Shown here piece by piece: positions 46,987 through 56,713 of a stretch of 64,000 bases of DNA (positions are counted from its first letter, which is position 1; each line of letters begins with the position of its first letter). The stretch covers positions 62,001 to 126,000 of the forward strand of contig NZ_BAIV01000006.1 in assembly GCF_000517545.1 (NCBI RefSeq), written 5' to 3'. The position numbers and the translations under genes were made by a program. Origin of the DNA: Bacteroides reticulotermitis JCM 10512 (GTDB lineage Bacteria > Bacteroidota > Bacteroidia > Bacteroidales > Bacteroidaceae). The notes below the pieces were generated by a model. The model searched no databases. It was not told the origin of the DNA and worked only from the letters and a program-made list of their open reading frames with translations.

Positions 46987-48246
46987 ATGCAGACAATTGA
47001 CAAATTCAATTTTGCCGGAAAAAAGGCATTCGTTCGCGTGGACTTCAATGTGCCTCTGGACGAGAACTTTAACATTACAGATGACACTCGTATGCGTGCG
47101 GCTCTTCCTACTTTGAAGAAGATTTTGGCAGACGGTGGCAGCATCATTATCGGTTCTCACCTAGGCCGTCCGAAAGGCGTTACTGACAAATTCTCTTTGA
47201 AACATATCCTGAAACATCTTTCTGAGCTATTGAACGTTGAAGTTCTATTCGCAAATGACTGTATGGGCGAAGAAGCTGTTACCAAAACAGCTGCTTTGAA
47301 ACCAGGCGAAGTTTTATTATTAGAAAACCTACGCTTCTACGCTGAAGAAGAGGGTAAACCAAGAGGATTGGCAGAAGACGCAACCGACGAAGAAAAAGCA
47401 GCAGCTAAGAAAGCTGTAAAAGAAAGCCAGAAAGAATTTACGAAGAAACTTGCTTCATACGCAGATTGCTACGTAAACGATGCATTCGGTACAGCTCACC
47501 GTGCGCACGCTTCTACAGCTCTTATCGCGAAATACTTCTCTACCGAAAACAAGATGTTCGGCTTCCTAATGGAGAAAGAGGTAAAAGCAGTCGATAAAGT
47601 ATTGAACGATATCAAACGTCCGTTTACAGCTATCATGGGTGGTTCTAAGGTTTCTTCCAAGATTGAAATCATTGAGAACTTGCTGAATAAAGTAGACAAC
47701 CTGGTTATTGCCGGAGGTATGACATATACTTTCACCAAAGCTTTGGGCGGTAAAATCGGTAACTCTCTTTGCGAAGACGATAAGTTGGATCTAGCTCTCG
47801 AATTGCTCAAGAAGGCAAAAGAGAAAGGTGTGAACCTGGTTCTATCTGTTGATGCTAAAATCGCTGACGCATTCTCTAACGAAGCTAACTCGCAGTTCTG
47901 CGAAGCTGAAGAAATTCCAGACGGATGGTTAGCGCTGGATATCGGTCCGAAAACAGAAGATATATTCGCTAACATCATCAAAGAATCGAAAACAATTCTT
48001 TGGAATGGCCCAACAGGAGTTTTTGAATTCGATAACTTCTCTCATGGTTCATTCGCAGTAGGTGAAGCGATTGTAGAAGCAACCAAGAACGGTGCGTTCT
48101 CACTTGTTGGTGGTGGTGACTCAGTAGCTTGTGTAAACAAGTTCGGTTTTGCTGACGGTGTATCTTATGTATCAACCGGTGGCGGCGCTTTACTCGAAGC
48201 TATTGAAGGTAAAGTTCTTCCGGGAATTGCTGCTATTCAAGAATAA
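46987..48246 (+). CDS. pgk: Phosphoglycerate kinase
   Basis: A 419-residue glycolytic kinase producing ATP from 1,3-bisphosphoglycerate. Motifs: [14 protein letters not shown] at the N-terminus, [20 protein letters not shown], the hinge [13 protein letters not shown], and the nucleotide-site [11 protein letters not shown] and [10 protein letters not shown]. Full length, with codon use of a highly expressed gene. It has its own promoter and a strong terminator. Confidence 0.97.
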   Translation: MQTIDKFNFAGKKAFVRVDFNVPLDENFNITDDTRMRAALPTLKKILADGGSIIIGSHLGRPKGVTDKFSLKHILKHLSELLNVEVLFANDCMGEEAVTKTAALKPGEVLLLENLRFYAEEEGKPRGLAEDATDEEKAAAKKAVKESQKEFTKKLASYADCYVNDAFGTAHRAHASTALIAKYFSTENKMFGFLMEKEVKAVDKVLNDIKRPFTAIMGGSKVSSKIEIIENLLNKVDNLVIAGGMTYTFTKALGGKIGNSLCEDDKLDLALELLKKAKEKGVNLVLSVDAKIADAFSNEANSQFCEAEEIPDGWLALDIGPKTEDIFANIIKESKTILWNGPTGVFEFDNFSHGSFAVGEAIVEATKNGAFSLVGGGDSVACVNKFGFADGVSYVSTGGGALLEAIEGKVLPGIAAIQE

Positions 48247-48282
48247 TTCGCAATGTTTTATTTATGAGTTAACATAAAGTTT

Positions 48283-48317
48283 GAGGCAGCTCTTTACACA
48301 AAGAGTTGCCTCTTTTT
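48283..48317 (+). terminator. Terminator after pgk
   Basis: A 13-bp stem with one G-T pair (GAGGCAGCTCTTT, 4-nt loop) followed by TTTTT. An open frame reading through it from 48281 is therefore not the start of the next gene. Confidence 0.85.
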
Positions 48318-48325
48318 CATTAACC

Positions 48326-49288
48326 ATGAAAAATATACTCCTTTTTCTCTCTGTCTATATCGTTTTATTCACTGCTTGCCAGCATAAGAAGAACGATACG
48401 CCACCCATCTCTTCAGCCGAACTGCAACCGTTGCGATTAGGGATGATGACTACATTGGATGGGCTCCCCTTCTATATGGCAAAACAGCAGGGAGTATATG
48501 ATTCACTGGGACTCGACCTGAACATTATCCAATTCAACTCCGCTAACGACCGGGATGCCGCATTCCAAGCCGGACAAATAGATGGCATGATAACCGACTA
48601 TACCAGTGCCGCTATTCTTGAATCCCGCTATCATGACATAAGCCTCATCATGCGAACAGAGGGGTATTCTTGTTTCATTGTATCGAAAGAAAGCCGCATC
48701 AAACGGCTGCAAGAACTTCCTCGCCACAACGTAGCCATCTCTCACAACACGACCGTAGAGTATGCTACCGACCAAATTCTGAAAAAAGCAGGCATCTCAC
48801 CTGATGTCGTAAACTTACCCGAAATAGCTCCCATATCTCTTCGCCTGCAAATGTTACAATACGGGCAAGTAGATGCTTCCTTTCTTCCCGAGCCCTATGC
48901 GTCCATTGCCATGAAGGGGGGACATAAATCACTTATCAGTACACAGGAGTTAGGCATCAACTTTATCGGTACCGCTTTCTCCCGAAAATCGATCAGTGAG
49001 AAAAGAAAAGAAATAGAGTTGCTAATTACCGGATACAATGTAGGCGTGGACTACATACAAAAGCACCCACAAAAAGAGTGGGAACAAGTACTGGTGGAAT
49101 TGGGGGTACCGGAAAACATCACAGGATTAATTGCACTCCCCTCCTACTCTCAGGCATCACGCCCCTCTACTAAGGATGTAGGGGAAGCTATTCGATGGTT
49201 AAAAGAAAAACACCGCATTCCCGACCAATACTCGGAAACTCATTTAATAGACACTACTTATATACATTCACAAAACATTTCACAATAA
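48326..49288 (+). CDS. NMT1/THI5-like ABC substrate-binding lipoprotein
   Basis: A ~320-residue lipoprotein with lipobox FTAC and a periplasmic-binding fold of the NMT1/SsuA/ThiY type (LRLGMMTTLDGLPFYMAKQQGVYDSLGLDLNIIQFNSANDRDAAFQAGQIDGMITDY). Such proteins bind pyrimidines, sulfonates or similar small molecules. No permease or ATPase lies next to it, so it either works with distant components or has another role. The start is ATG 48326, after the pgk terminator. The DUF418 gene begins 12 nt later. Confidence 0.8.
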   Translation: MKNILLFLSVYIVLFTACQHKKNDTPPISSAELQPLRLGMMTTLDGLPFYMAKQQGVYDSLGLDLNIIQFNSANDRDAAFQAGQIDGMITDYTSAAILESRYHDISLIMRTEGYSCFIVSKESRIKRLQELPRHNVAISHNTTVEYATDQILKKAGISPDVVNLPEIAPISLRLQMLQYGQVDASFLPEPYASIAMKGGHKSLISTQELGINFIGTAFSRKSISEKRKEIELLITGYNVGVDYIQKHPQKEWEQVLVELGVPENITGLIALPSYSQASRPSTKDVGEAIRWLKEKHRIPDQYSETHLIDTTYIHSQNISQ

Positions 49289-49299
49289 AAACGAAGACC

Positions 49300-50485
49300 A
49301 TGGAAAATAAAATTACCGCACCAAACGCCCGCGTAGACGTAGCCGATGTATTAAGAGGCCTTGCTGTGATGGGGATTATCCTTCTTCACAGTATCGAGCA
49401 TTTCAACTTCTATTCTTTTCCCGAGCAGAATCCGTTTGAATGGATGAACTTCACCGACCAAGCTATCTGGCGGGGACTATTCTTCACCTTCAGCAATAAG
49501 GCTTATGCCGTATTCGCTTTGCTATTTGGATTCAGCTTTTACATTCAGGACAATAACCAACAGCGACGGGGAAAGGATTTTCGCCTGCGTTTTCTCTGGA
49601 GATTATTCCTTCTCTTTATCATCGGTCAGTTCAATGCGGCTTTCTTTACAGGCGAAATATTGACGATGTACGCCATTCTGGGAATCATTCTTCCTATATT
49701 CTGTCGCATGAGCAACCGCACGGTAGCTATCTTTGCGACCATACTGATATTACAACCGGTTGACTGGGTTAAGGTCATTTATGCTTTATGCAATCCTGAC
49801 TATGTGGCAGGCAAAGGTTTGGCAAGTTATTATTTTGGTTTAGCTTTCGAGGTTCAAAAAAACGGAACGTTTCTCGAAACGGTACGCATGAATCTGTTCG
49901 AAGGACAGCTGGCAAACATGACTTGGGCCTTGGAGCACGGACGTATTCTGCAAACTCCCGGACTCTTTCTGTTTGGTATGCTGGTAGGACGCAAAGGCCT
50001 TTTCTTATACAGCGAGCGGAATGAGCGTTTGTGGCTAAAAGCATTAGCAATCTCACTAATCTGCTTCTTCCTATTTACGGCTCAACAACATGCTACCTGA
50101 GTTTATAGAAAGAAGTGCGGTTCTCGCTCCTCTGCAAATTATTCTAGGCTCACTGAGTAGTTTGAGTTTCATGGTATTGCTAGTAACCGGATTATTACTC
50201 ACTTTCTACCGAACCAAAAATCGCAGTTTCTTCATGCGTTTTACATCGTATGGTAAGATGAGCCTTACGAACTATTTGGGGCAATCTTTTTTCGGTTCAC
50301 TCTTGTTCTATCATTGGGGTTTCGAATTAGGACGCTACTTAGGGATAACGTATAGTTTTCTTTTTGGCATCCTTTTTGTACTCCTACAGATGGTATTCTG
50401 TTCTTGGTGGCTAAGCCGCTATAAGCATGGACCGTTTGAAGGTATATGGAGATATTTCACCTGGATTAGGAGCAATAAAAAATAA
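49300..50485 (+). CDS. DUF418 family membrane protein, frameshifted
   Basis: Joined, it is a ~395-residue membrane protein with about nine helices. It begins RVDVADVLRGLAVMGIILLHSIEHF and ends YGKMSLTNYLGQSFFGSLLFYHWGFELG, both typical of DUF418, a family related to acyltransferase-type membrane proteins. The break at 50077-50082 (ACGGCT) is best repaired by restoring two bases (GGGCC read as GGC), giving FTGLNNMLPEFI. Function unknown. An open frame extends to 49195 inside the previous gene; ATG 49300 is preferred. Confidence 0.75.
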
Positions 50486-50491
50486 GCAATT

Positions 50492-52695
50492 ATGAATGAG
50501 AAATCTGTTAACGAACAATATTCCTATATATGCACATTACTGGCAGAAAGAAGGTTAAAGGAAGCTTTGATCGAATTGGATGCTTTTCTGTGGATGTGTT
50601 CAGACTGGACGATACGTACTCAGTTGGAACAAGCACAGACTTCCTATAACTATATGCTGCAATACATGCGTGAGGGAGTAGAGGACCCTGAGCGTTGGAA
50701 ATTACACAAGAAATTAATGACAGATGCGTGGGAAATTGCCGATCGAGCACGTATTTATGTGTTGGACGGTCTTTCTACACATTATTATCATGAGGTACGT
50801 TCTATACCACGCTCGGAAGAATTAAAAGATTATAATCTCGAAGCAGTACGGCATATACTGGAATCTTTTAATGACGATCTGGCTGTAAGCCAATTCGTTT
50901 CGGACGCCAAGAAAATGAATGTACTGAAACGGCATGAAAGCACATTGAAGTATATGTTCCTGTCTACATGGACCAACAGTGCGTGGGATGCTCAGGAAAG
51001 TGAGCATGCGCAAGCTATGCTGACGTCGGAATTGTTGCCGACCAATGATGCGTGTTTGTTTGTCAGTGCGGTTACGCTGAGTGCGATGGAATGTTTTGAC
51101 CTTAAAAAACTCACGTGGCTGTTAGAAGCATACCAGCATGCAAACACGCAGATTAATCAGCGGGCACTGGTCGGAATAACGATCCTGCTTCATTTCTATA
51201 AAGAGCGGATTGCTCTGTATCCGGAGCTAACCCAGCGAATAGATGTACTGAACGAAAGTCCTTCCTTTGCCGATGATGTTGTGCGTGTTTACAAGCAACT
51301 CTTACTCTGTCAGGAAACCGAGAAGATAGATCGGAAGATGAGAGAGGAAATTATTCCTGAAATGTTGAAGAATGTTTCTTCTTTCCGTAATATGCGATTC
51401 GGTCCAGATGAGAATGAAGAGGAGAAAGATGATATTAATCCGGATTGGGAGAAAGCTTTTAAAGATACCGGGTTAAGTGATAAGCTACGCGAGATGAATG
51501 AACTTCAGTTGGAAGGTGCCGATATATACATGAGTACTTTTTCTCAGCTTAAAGGATATCCATTCTTCCGCGAAGTACAGAACTGGTTTTACCCGTTCGA
51601 CAAACGTCAATCGAATGTGATGCAAGAAGCTCAACAGGATGTAAGTGAGAAGAGTAGTGTATTGGACCTGATCCTCCAGTCCGGCTTCTTCTGTAACAAC
51701 GACAAGTATTCGCTCTTCTTCACAATCCAACAGCTACCCCAATCGCAACGGGAGATGATGTTGAGCCAGCTCACGGAACAACAAATGGAAGAGTTCACCG
51801 AGCAAACCAATGCTGAATCTTTAAAAGCGTTCTCCGAACGTCCGTCGACGATCAGTAGCCAGTACTTACACGATCTCTATCGTTTCTTCAAGTTAAACGT
51901 ACGCCGAAGTGAATTCCGCGATATATTCAAAGAGAAACTCGATCTTTATACGAATCCGATATTATCACCGATCTTGTATTCCGATCAGTACCTGCTTCCT
52001 ATCGCCGACTTTTACCTACGTAAGGAACGCTGGCAGGAGGCTATCGATATATACAAGCATATCGAATACGCAGATCGTCCGGAAGTAGAGGCTCCTATCT
52101 TCTATCAAAAGATGGGTTACGTTTTGCAGAAAGTGAGAAATTATAAAGAAGCCATTGAGGCTTACCTAAGAGCCGACACGATTCTACCGGACAACATTTG
52201 GACAATTCGCCACCTAGCTATTTGCTATCGTCTGACGCGCAATTATGAGCAAGCGTTGGCTTACTATAAGAAGGTGGAGGAAGTGAATTCCGAAGATACG
52301 AGTGCGGTGTTTTATATTGCGAGCTGTTTGGCTGAGTTGGGACGATATGAAGAATCACTCAATTACTTCTTCAAGCTGGACTTCCTCGAAAACGATAGTA
52401 TCAAAGCATGGCGTGGCATCGGCTGGTGCTCGTTCATCAGTAAGAAATATGAGCAAGCATGAGGTATTATGAGAAGGTATTACAGGGCAAACCCTTAGCC
52501 ATAGACTATATGAATGCCGGACATGCAGCCTGGTGTATGAATGAGATAGACAGAGCAAGCGGATATTACGAAAAAGCGCGCGCACTAAGCGATACTAAAG
52601 AGCGATTCCTTGAGTTTTTCCGCAAGGATAAAGAAACTCTTCTCGAACAAGGTATCCGAGAAGAAGACATTCCGTTAATGCTTGACTTAATCTAG
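50492..52695 (+). CDS. Large TPR protein, frameshifted
   Basis: Joined, it has ~735 residues, without signal peptide or membrane helices, so cytoplasmic. The C-terminal ~220 residues are clear TPR repeats (APIFYQKMGYVLQKVRNYKEAIEAYLRADTILPDN and following); the N-terminal ~500 residues are helical and unknown. The break at 52455-52460 is loss of a C (AAGCCATGA read as AAGCATGA), restoring KKYEQAMRYYEKVLQ. Probably a protein-interaction scaffold. It follows DUF418 after 6 nt. Confidence 0.75.
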
Positions 52696-52703
52696 TTTTT
52701 TCA

Positions 52704-52732
52704 ACTCCCCGTACAGCCTTTGTATGGGGAGT
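52704..52732 (+). terminator. Terminator after the TPR gene
   Basis: A 12-bp stem with one G-T pair (ACTCCCCGTACA, 5-nt loop) directly after the stop codon; the T tract is weak. Confidence 0.6.
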
Positions 52733-53024
52733 CTCATTTATAGAAGCTATACATACCAGACTTAAAGCACAAATATACATCAGATGAGTATATCAGTAAA
52801 ACTATTGCAAAACAAAGATTCCTTTCCCCATAGGTACTGTTCATTTCAAATTAAAAGAGACTATCTTTTAATAGCTATGAATAATGCCAATACCGGTAGT
52901 CTGGAACATAGAACAAGACGTACACGGGTCTCAGCATTCTATAGATTGCACAAACGTAGCAAATTAAACTAGGAATACCGTACTTTGTGCCAAAGGAAGT
53001 ATATATTAATTAGAAGCTAACAGC
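52733..53024. other. Gap without recognised features
   Basis: Between the TPR gene and the end of maf. A 62-codon open frame at 52784 has no recognisable family and is not called. Confidence 0.45.
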
Positions 53025-53606
53025 CTATAAACGTTTGAGTTCCGTATATAGTCTTTGTATTGGCAACCCCATAATGTTATAGAAGCTACCGGATATTGAA
53101 TTTACACCAACGTATCCAATCCATTCCTGCACACCGTAAGCACCCGCTTTATCCATCGGTTTATAGCGGTCGACATAGTATTCGATCTCGTCATCGGTCA
53201 ATTCGGCAAACAGTACATCAGAGGTAGCTGTAAAGCTCTTCTGCCATTCCGTCGTAGTCAGACAGACTCCCGTAAATACTTGATGTAGCTTTCCGGAAAG
53301 TTGCTGAAGCATTTCGATTGCTTCTTGCCGATCTTTCGGCTTACCTAACACGGTTCCATCCAGCCAAACAATGGTGTCGGCTGTAATAAGCAATTCGCCT
53401 GGTTCCATGATTTGTCTATAAGCATCCGCTTTCTCACGGGCTATAAATTCGGGTATTTCAGCTCCGACCAACGTATCAGGATAGGTTTCATCTACATCGG
53501 GTAAAGTTCTGATAATATAGTCAATTCCCAGACCGGACATGAGTTCTTTCCGGCGAGGTGAGTTAGAAGCCAGTATGATCTTAAATTTCTTTAGATTATT
53601 AAGCAT
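53025..53606 (-). CDS. maf: Maf-family nucleotide pyrophosphatase
   Basis: A 193-residue house-cleaning enzyme that hydrolyses non-canonical or pyrimidine nucleoside triphosphates. Motifs: ILASNSPRRKELMSGLG at the N-terminus, ADTIVWLDGTVLGKP, and GKLHQVFTGVCL, with EWIGYVGVNSISGSFYNIMGLP at the C-terminus. Full length. It is the last gene of a five-gene unit after a KdsC-like phosphatase. Confidence 0.93.
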   Translation of the reverse strand: MLNNLKKFKIILASNSPRRKELMSGLGIDYIIRTLPDVDETYPDTLVGAEIPEFIAREKADAYRQIMEPGELLITADTIVWLDGTVLGKPKDRQEAIEMLQQLSGKLHQVFTGVCLTTTEWQKSFTATSDVLFAELTDDEIEYYVDRYKPMDKAGAYGVQEWIGYVGVNSISGSFYNIMGLPIQRLYTELKRL

Positions 53607-53624
53607 GTTATATCTATTTGTTGA

Positions 53625-54146
53625 TTACCATCCGAAGGCATCTTCCGCCATCCATTTACTTTGTGCCTTCAATACTTGCTCCACAACGTCACGACCGCAT
53701 CCATATCCTCCTTCAACATGAGAGATATACTTGGAAACAGCTTTAACTTCTGCCGCAGCATCTTTGGGACAACAGGGCAGACCACACTCCTTCATCACTT
53801 CGATGTCCGGAATATCATCACCCATATAGAGAATTTCTTCATCAACTAATCCGTATTTATCGCGAAACTCCCGATAGTCGTGTATCTTAACGGCAGAACC
53901 CATATAAAGATCTGTAACACCCAGACCGGCAAAACGAAGACGCACAGCTTCTGTCCGTCCACCGGTAATGATAGCAATACGGATTCCTTGCTTAACAGCC
54001 AACTGAATGGCATAGCCATCTTTGATGTTGACGGTACGCATCGGCTCTCCCGAAGGATGGAGTGGTATGGTTGTCGAACTCAGTACGCCGTCCACATCGA
54101 AAGCTAGCGCTTTGATACGGGATAAATCATAATTGATGGTGCTCAT
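53625..54146 (-). CDS. KdsC/YrbI-like HAD phosphatase
   Basis: A 173-residue HAD-family phosphatase without a cap domain: [13 protein letters not shown] (nucleophile Asp), ITGGRTEAV, and [21 protein letters not shown]. This is the pattern of 3-deoxy-D-manno-octulosonate 8-phosphate phosphatase, used in the core of lipopolysaccharide, so KdsC is the likeliest role. It overlaps the preceding DUF2520 gene by 20 nt and is followed by maf after 18 nt. Confidence 0.85.
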   Translation of the reverse strand: MSTINYDLSRIKALAFDVDGVLSSTTIPLHPSGEPMRTVNIKDGYAIQLAVKQGIRIAIITGGRTEAVRLRFAGLGVTDLYMGSAVKIHDYREFRDKYGLVDEEILYMGDDIPDIEVMKECGLPCCPKDAAAEVKAVSKYISHVEGGYGCGRDVVEQVLKAQSKWMAEDAFGW

Positions 54147-54921
54147 GAATACTTTTACTTATTAGTTTATAAATATCTTGCACGGCCGGATCATCATCCA
54201 GCATCGCAAGATGTTTGCGAATCACATTCTCGTCATAGCGCATAGCCGGACCGGTTTGCGCATCACGAGGAGATAATTCGTGCACTTTACGGGCTGTTTC
54301 ATCAATCAAAGGAAGCATGGCGTCAAACGGTAGGTTGTATTTCTCCAACAAATCAGCCGCCAACGCATACATATGATTGGTAAAGTTGCAGGTAAAGACC
54401 GCCGCCAGATGCAAGCTTTTCCGTTGTTCGGAGGTTGCTTCATAGACCTTATCGGAAAGAGTTGCGGCGATTGTCTTCAACATTTCCGTATCTTCTGCCG
54501 AAGCTGCTTCAATGAAAAACGGAATCTCTCGAAAACTCACTTCCCGTTGTTTGCTGAAAGTCTGCATTGGATAAAAAACACCGTAACGTTTCGCATATCC
54601 TTCCCAAAGATTCATGGGAATACTTCCTGCCGTATGTACAAATAAGGCATCCGCCTTTCGGCTGGTAATCTGTGGAAGTAGCTCGACAAAAGCGGTATCT
54701 TTCAGCGAGACGATATACAGTTGGGCATTATCCGCAAGCTGTTGTAAGTCTGTGGTGTAGGTGGCTTCTATGGTTTCGGCCAATGCACGGGCGGATTCTT
54801 CCGTACGGCTATAAACCTGCATGATACGAAAACCTTTTCGATACAAAGCCTTCGCCAGATTTGTGGCGAGGTTGCCGGCACCGACAAACACAATGGATGT
54901 ATCTTCTATACTTCGCTTCAT
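54127..54921 (-). CDS. Rossmann-fold and DUF2520 domain protein
   Basis: A ~264-residue protein with an N-terminal NAD(P)-binding fold ([23 protein letters not shown]) and a C-terminal helical DUF2520 region ([26 protein letters not shown]). Related to oxidoreductases such as 6-phosphogluconate or prephenate dehydrogenase-like enzymes, substrate unknown. The frame is open to 55035, but ATG 54921 overlaps the upstream stop by 4 nt (ATGA) and gives a normal N-terminus, so it is chosen. Confidence 0.8.
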   Translation of the reverse strand: MKRSIEDTSIVFVGAGNLATNLAKALYRKGFRIMQVYSRTEESARALAETIEATYTTDLQQLADNAQLYIVSLKDTAFVELLPQITSRKADALFVHTAGSIPMNLWEGYAKRYGVFYPMQTFSKQREVSFREIPFFIEAASAEDTEMLKTIAATLSDKVYEATSEQRKSLHLAAVFTCNFTNHMYALAADLLEKYNLPFDAMLPLIDETARKVHELSPRDAQTGPAMRYDENVIRKHLAMLDDDPAVQDIYKLISKSIHEHHQL

Positions 54922-55252
54922 CGTTTCGACGCCCAGAATAAGGCTACTCCTATAATCAGTAATACCAATGGAAGTAAATAGCCGGAAAGAGTACCCAATA
55001 AGGAAATGACCATTCCGATATTCATAACCAACCAAAGTCCTAACAAGACAAAACCCACGGATTTGTCATTCTTAAATATAAGGAAACAGATGGAGGCATA
55101 TAGCAACAGGTTGTCTTTATCCATAACCCAAGGCAATCCGATGGATGCGAAAGGATTAATTTATCGATCAGGAACAGTGCGCCAATGATCATAAAGGCGA
55201 CAGCGGTAGCCCGATACGTATCTTTTTTATTGTTCGATTTTACAGCCGCCAT
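54918..55252 (-). CDS. Small multi-helix membrane protein, frameshifted
   Basis: Two frames join into a ~111-residue protein with three or four helices (AVAFMIIGALFLIDK; LLLYASICFLIF; SVGFVLLGLWLVMNIGMVISLLG; LPLVLLIIGVALFW) and the end ASKR. The break at 55157-55163 is best explained by a lost A in an A4 tract. It overlaps the nitroreductase stop by one base and the DUF2520 start by four. Function unknown; similar small membrane proteins occur in this cluster. Confidence 0.6.
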
Positions 55253-55791
55253 TACTCTTTACCTCCAAATTTATTGAGATGTATTTTCTCCCACTGCAAA
55301 TGCTCTTCATCAAAAGGTTTGCGTTCCATAGCTTTATGCCCGATGGCAATGACCGAAAGTACCTGCAACTGCAAAGGGATATCGAGAACGCCACGCACAA
55401 ATTCGTCAGCCGGCATACCGTTAGCTGTAAAACGTTCGCGTACTTGTACCCAGCAACTGCCCAAACCTAAATCTTCGGCTTGCAACTGTATCATAATGGA
55501 GGCTATTGAAGTATCTTCAATCCACACATCGCTCGCCAACGGATCGGCTGTTACGACAATGGCTAAAGCTGCGTCAGCAATGAATGTAGCACTGTGTTCT
55601 TTGCAGTGTGAGAGTGTTTTCAAGGTCTCTTTATCGTCTACTACGACAAACTGCCAACTATTTGTACGTTTGGATGTGGGCGACATTAAAGCCGCTTTCA
55701 TCAATGTGACTACCTGATCTTGTGTTAACTCTTCTTCGGTAAACTTCCGCATGCTGCGGCGATTCTTGATTAGTTCGCTAAAATCTTTCAT
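55252..55791 (-). CDS. Nitroreductase family protein
   Basis: A 179-residue FMN-dependent oxidoreductase of the nitroreductase family: ELIKNRRSMRKFTEEELTQDQ at the N-terminus (flavin-binding Arg residues), ALMSPTSKRTNSWQFVVVDD, and EDLGLGSCWVQVRERF. Substrate unknown; such enzymes reduce quinones or nitro compounds with NAD(P)H. It is the first gene of the unit, with a TATCTTTG promoter box at 55822-55829 (minus strand). Confidence 0.9.
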   Translation of the reverse strand: MKDFSELIKNRRSMRKFTEEELTQDQVVTLMKAALMSPTSKRTNSWQFVVVDDKETLKTLSHCKEHSATFIADAALAIVVTADPLASDVWIEDTSIASIMIQLQAEDLGLGSCWVQVRERFTANGMPADEFVRGVLDIPLQLQVLSVIAIGHKAMERKPFDEEHLQWEKIHLNKFGGKE

Positions 55792-55821
55792 AATTCACTT
55801 ACGGTTCGTAATTAGTATTTG

Positions 55822-55829
55822 CAAAGATA
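55822..55829 (-). promoter_or_regulatory. Promoter -7 box of the nitroreductase-maf unit
   Basis: TATCTTTG on the minus strand, 30 nt before the nitroreductase ATG. Confidence 0.5.
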
Positions 55830-55968
55830 GGGAATTCCCTGATAAAACAGAGCAAAGACATATTTTCCACATACAAAAATGAGCAAAGTATTTATCACTC
55901 CGCACAGTAAAACGTAGTTTACATTTGTTCTTTGTTCCTATAACTAAGGAGCGTAACAGGTAGTAACG

Positions 55969-56511
55969 CTACACGATTCGGGTCAATTCTCCTGTCAAAG
56001 AATCAATGATAAAGCCATATACTTTCACGTCATTTGGAATCAGAGGGTGCGTGACAATGGAATTGACTGTTGCCTTTACCGTCTTTTCAGTATCTTCAAA
56101 ACCATCCAGCCAAGCATGGAAGTCGATTCCACAAAAACGAATCATATCGATGGTTTCGGGTGTGATTCCGCGAGCTATCATCTTCTCAATCATATCTTCA
56201 CTATGCATGTGACAGGCTCCGCAATCGGAGTGGGCAATGACCATAATCTCTTCGACTCCTAACTGGAATACGGCAACAAGCAGACTGCGAATAACACTTC
56301 CGAAGGGATGCGAAATAATACCTCCGGCATTCTTAATCATCTTGGCATCTCCGTTCTTTAATCCCAGGGCAGCGGGTAGTAAAGCGGTCAGACGGGTATC
56401 CATGCAAGAGATGATGGCAATCTTTTTATCCGGGAACTTGGTCGTTATATACTCCTTATATCCTTTATTTTCAACGAACTGCTTATTATAAGCTAATATC
56501 TTTTCTAACAT
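55969..56511 (-). CDS. Beta-class carbonic anhydrase
   Basis: A 180-residue zinc enzyme interconverting CO2 and bicarbonate. Zinc ligands are visible: C36 with D38/R40 (SCMDTRL), H94 and C97 (AHSDCGAC). The length is that of the short type found in Bacteroidetes and Firmicutes. It stands alone with a TACTTTTG promoter box at 56539-56546 (minus strand). Confidence 0.92.
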   Translation of the reverse strand: MLEKILAYNKQFVENKGYKEYITTKFPDKKIAIISCMDTRLTALLPAALGLKNGDAKMIKNAGGIISHPFGSVIRSLLVAVFQLGVEEIMVIAHSDCGACHMHSEDMIEKMIARGITPETIDMIRFCGIDFHAWLDGFEDTEKTVKATVNSIVTHPLIPNDVKVYGFIIDSLTGELTRIV

Positions 56512-56538
56512 GACTTATCTCTTAAGGTTGGTAATGCA

Positions 56539-56546
56539 CAAAAGTA
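56539..56546 (-). promoter_or_regulatory. Promoter -7 box of the carbonic anhydrase gene
   Basis: TACTTTTG on the minus strand, 27 nt before the ATG. Confidence 0.5.
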
Positions 56547-56654
56547 AATAAAACATGGTATCTAACACAAGAAAAGCTCTTTTGTTTTTCACATCTACGT
56601 TTCGGAAGTTATTTATTATAAAGAAAAGACTAGAACGACTACGCATACAAACAG

Positions 56655-56687
56655 AAAAAGGGAGCAAAGATCAACTTTACCCCCTTT
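56655..56687 (-). terminator. Terminator of the second SusC/SusD pair
   Basis: Thirteen-position stem with two mismatches (AAAGGG..G.AAAG), 5-nt loop, followed on the minus strand by TTTTT, 27 nt after the SusD stop. Confidence 0.6.
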
Positions 56688-56713
56688 CCTTTGAAGAGTA
56701 TAATAATTATTTA

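Noticed and set aside
52784..52972. 62-codon open frame after the TPR gene
   Set aside because: No family match by eye, no promoter box, low-complexity basic C-terminus.
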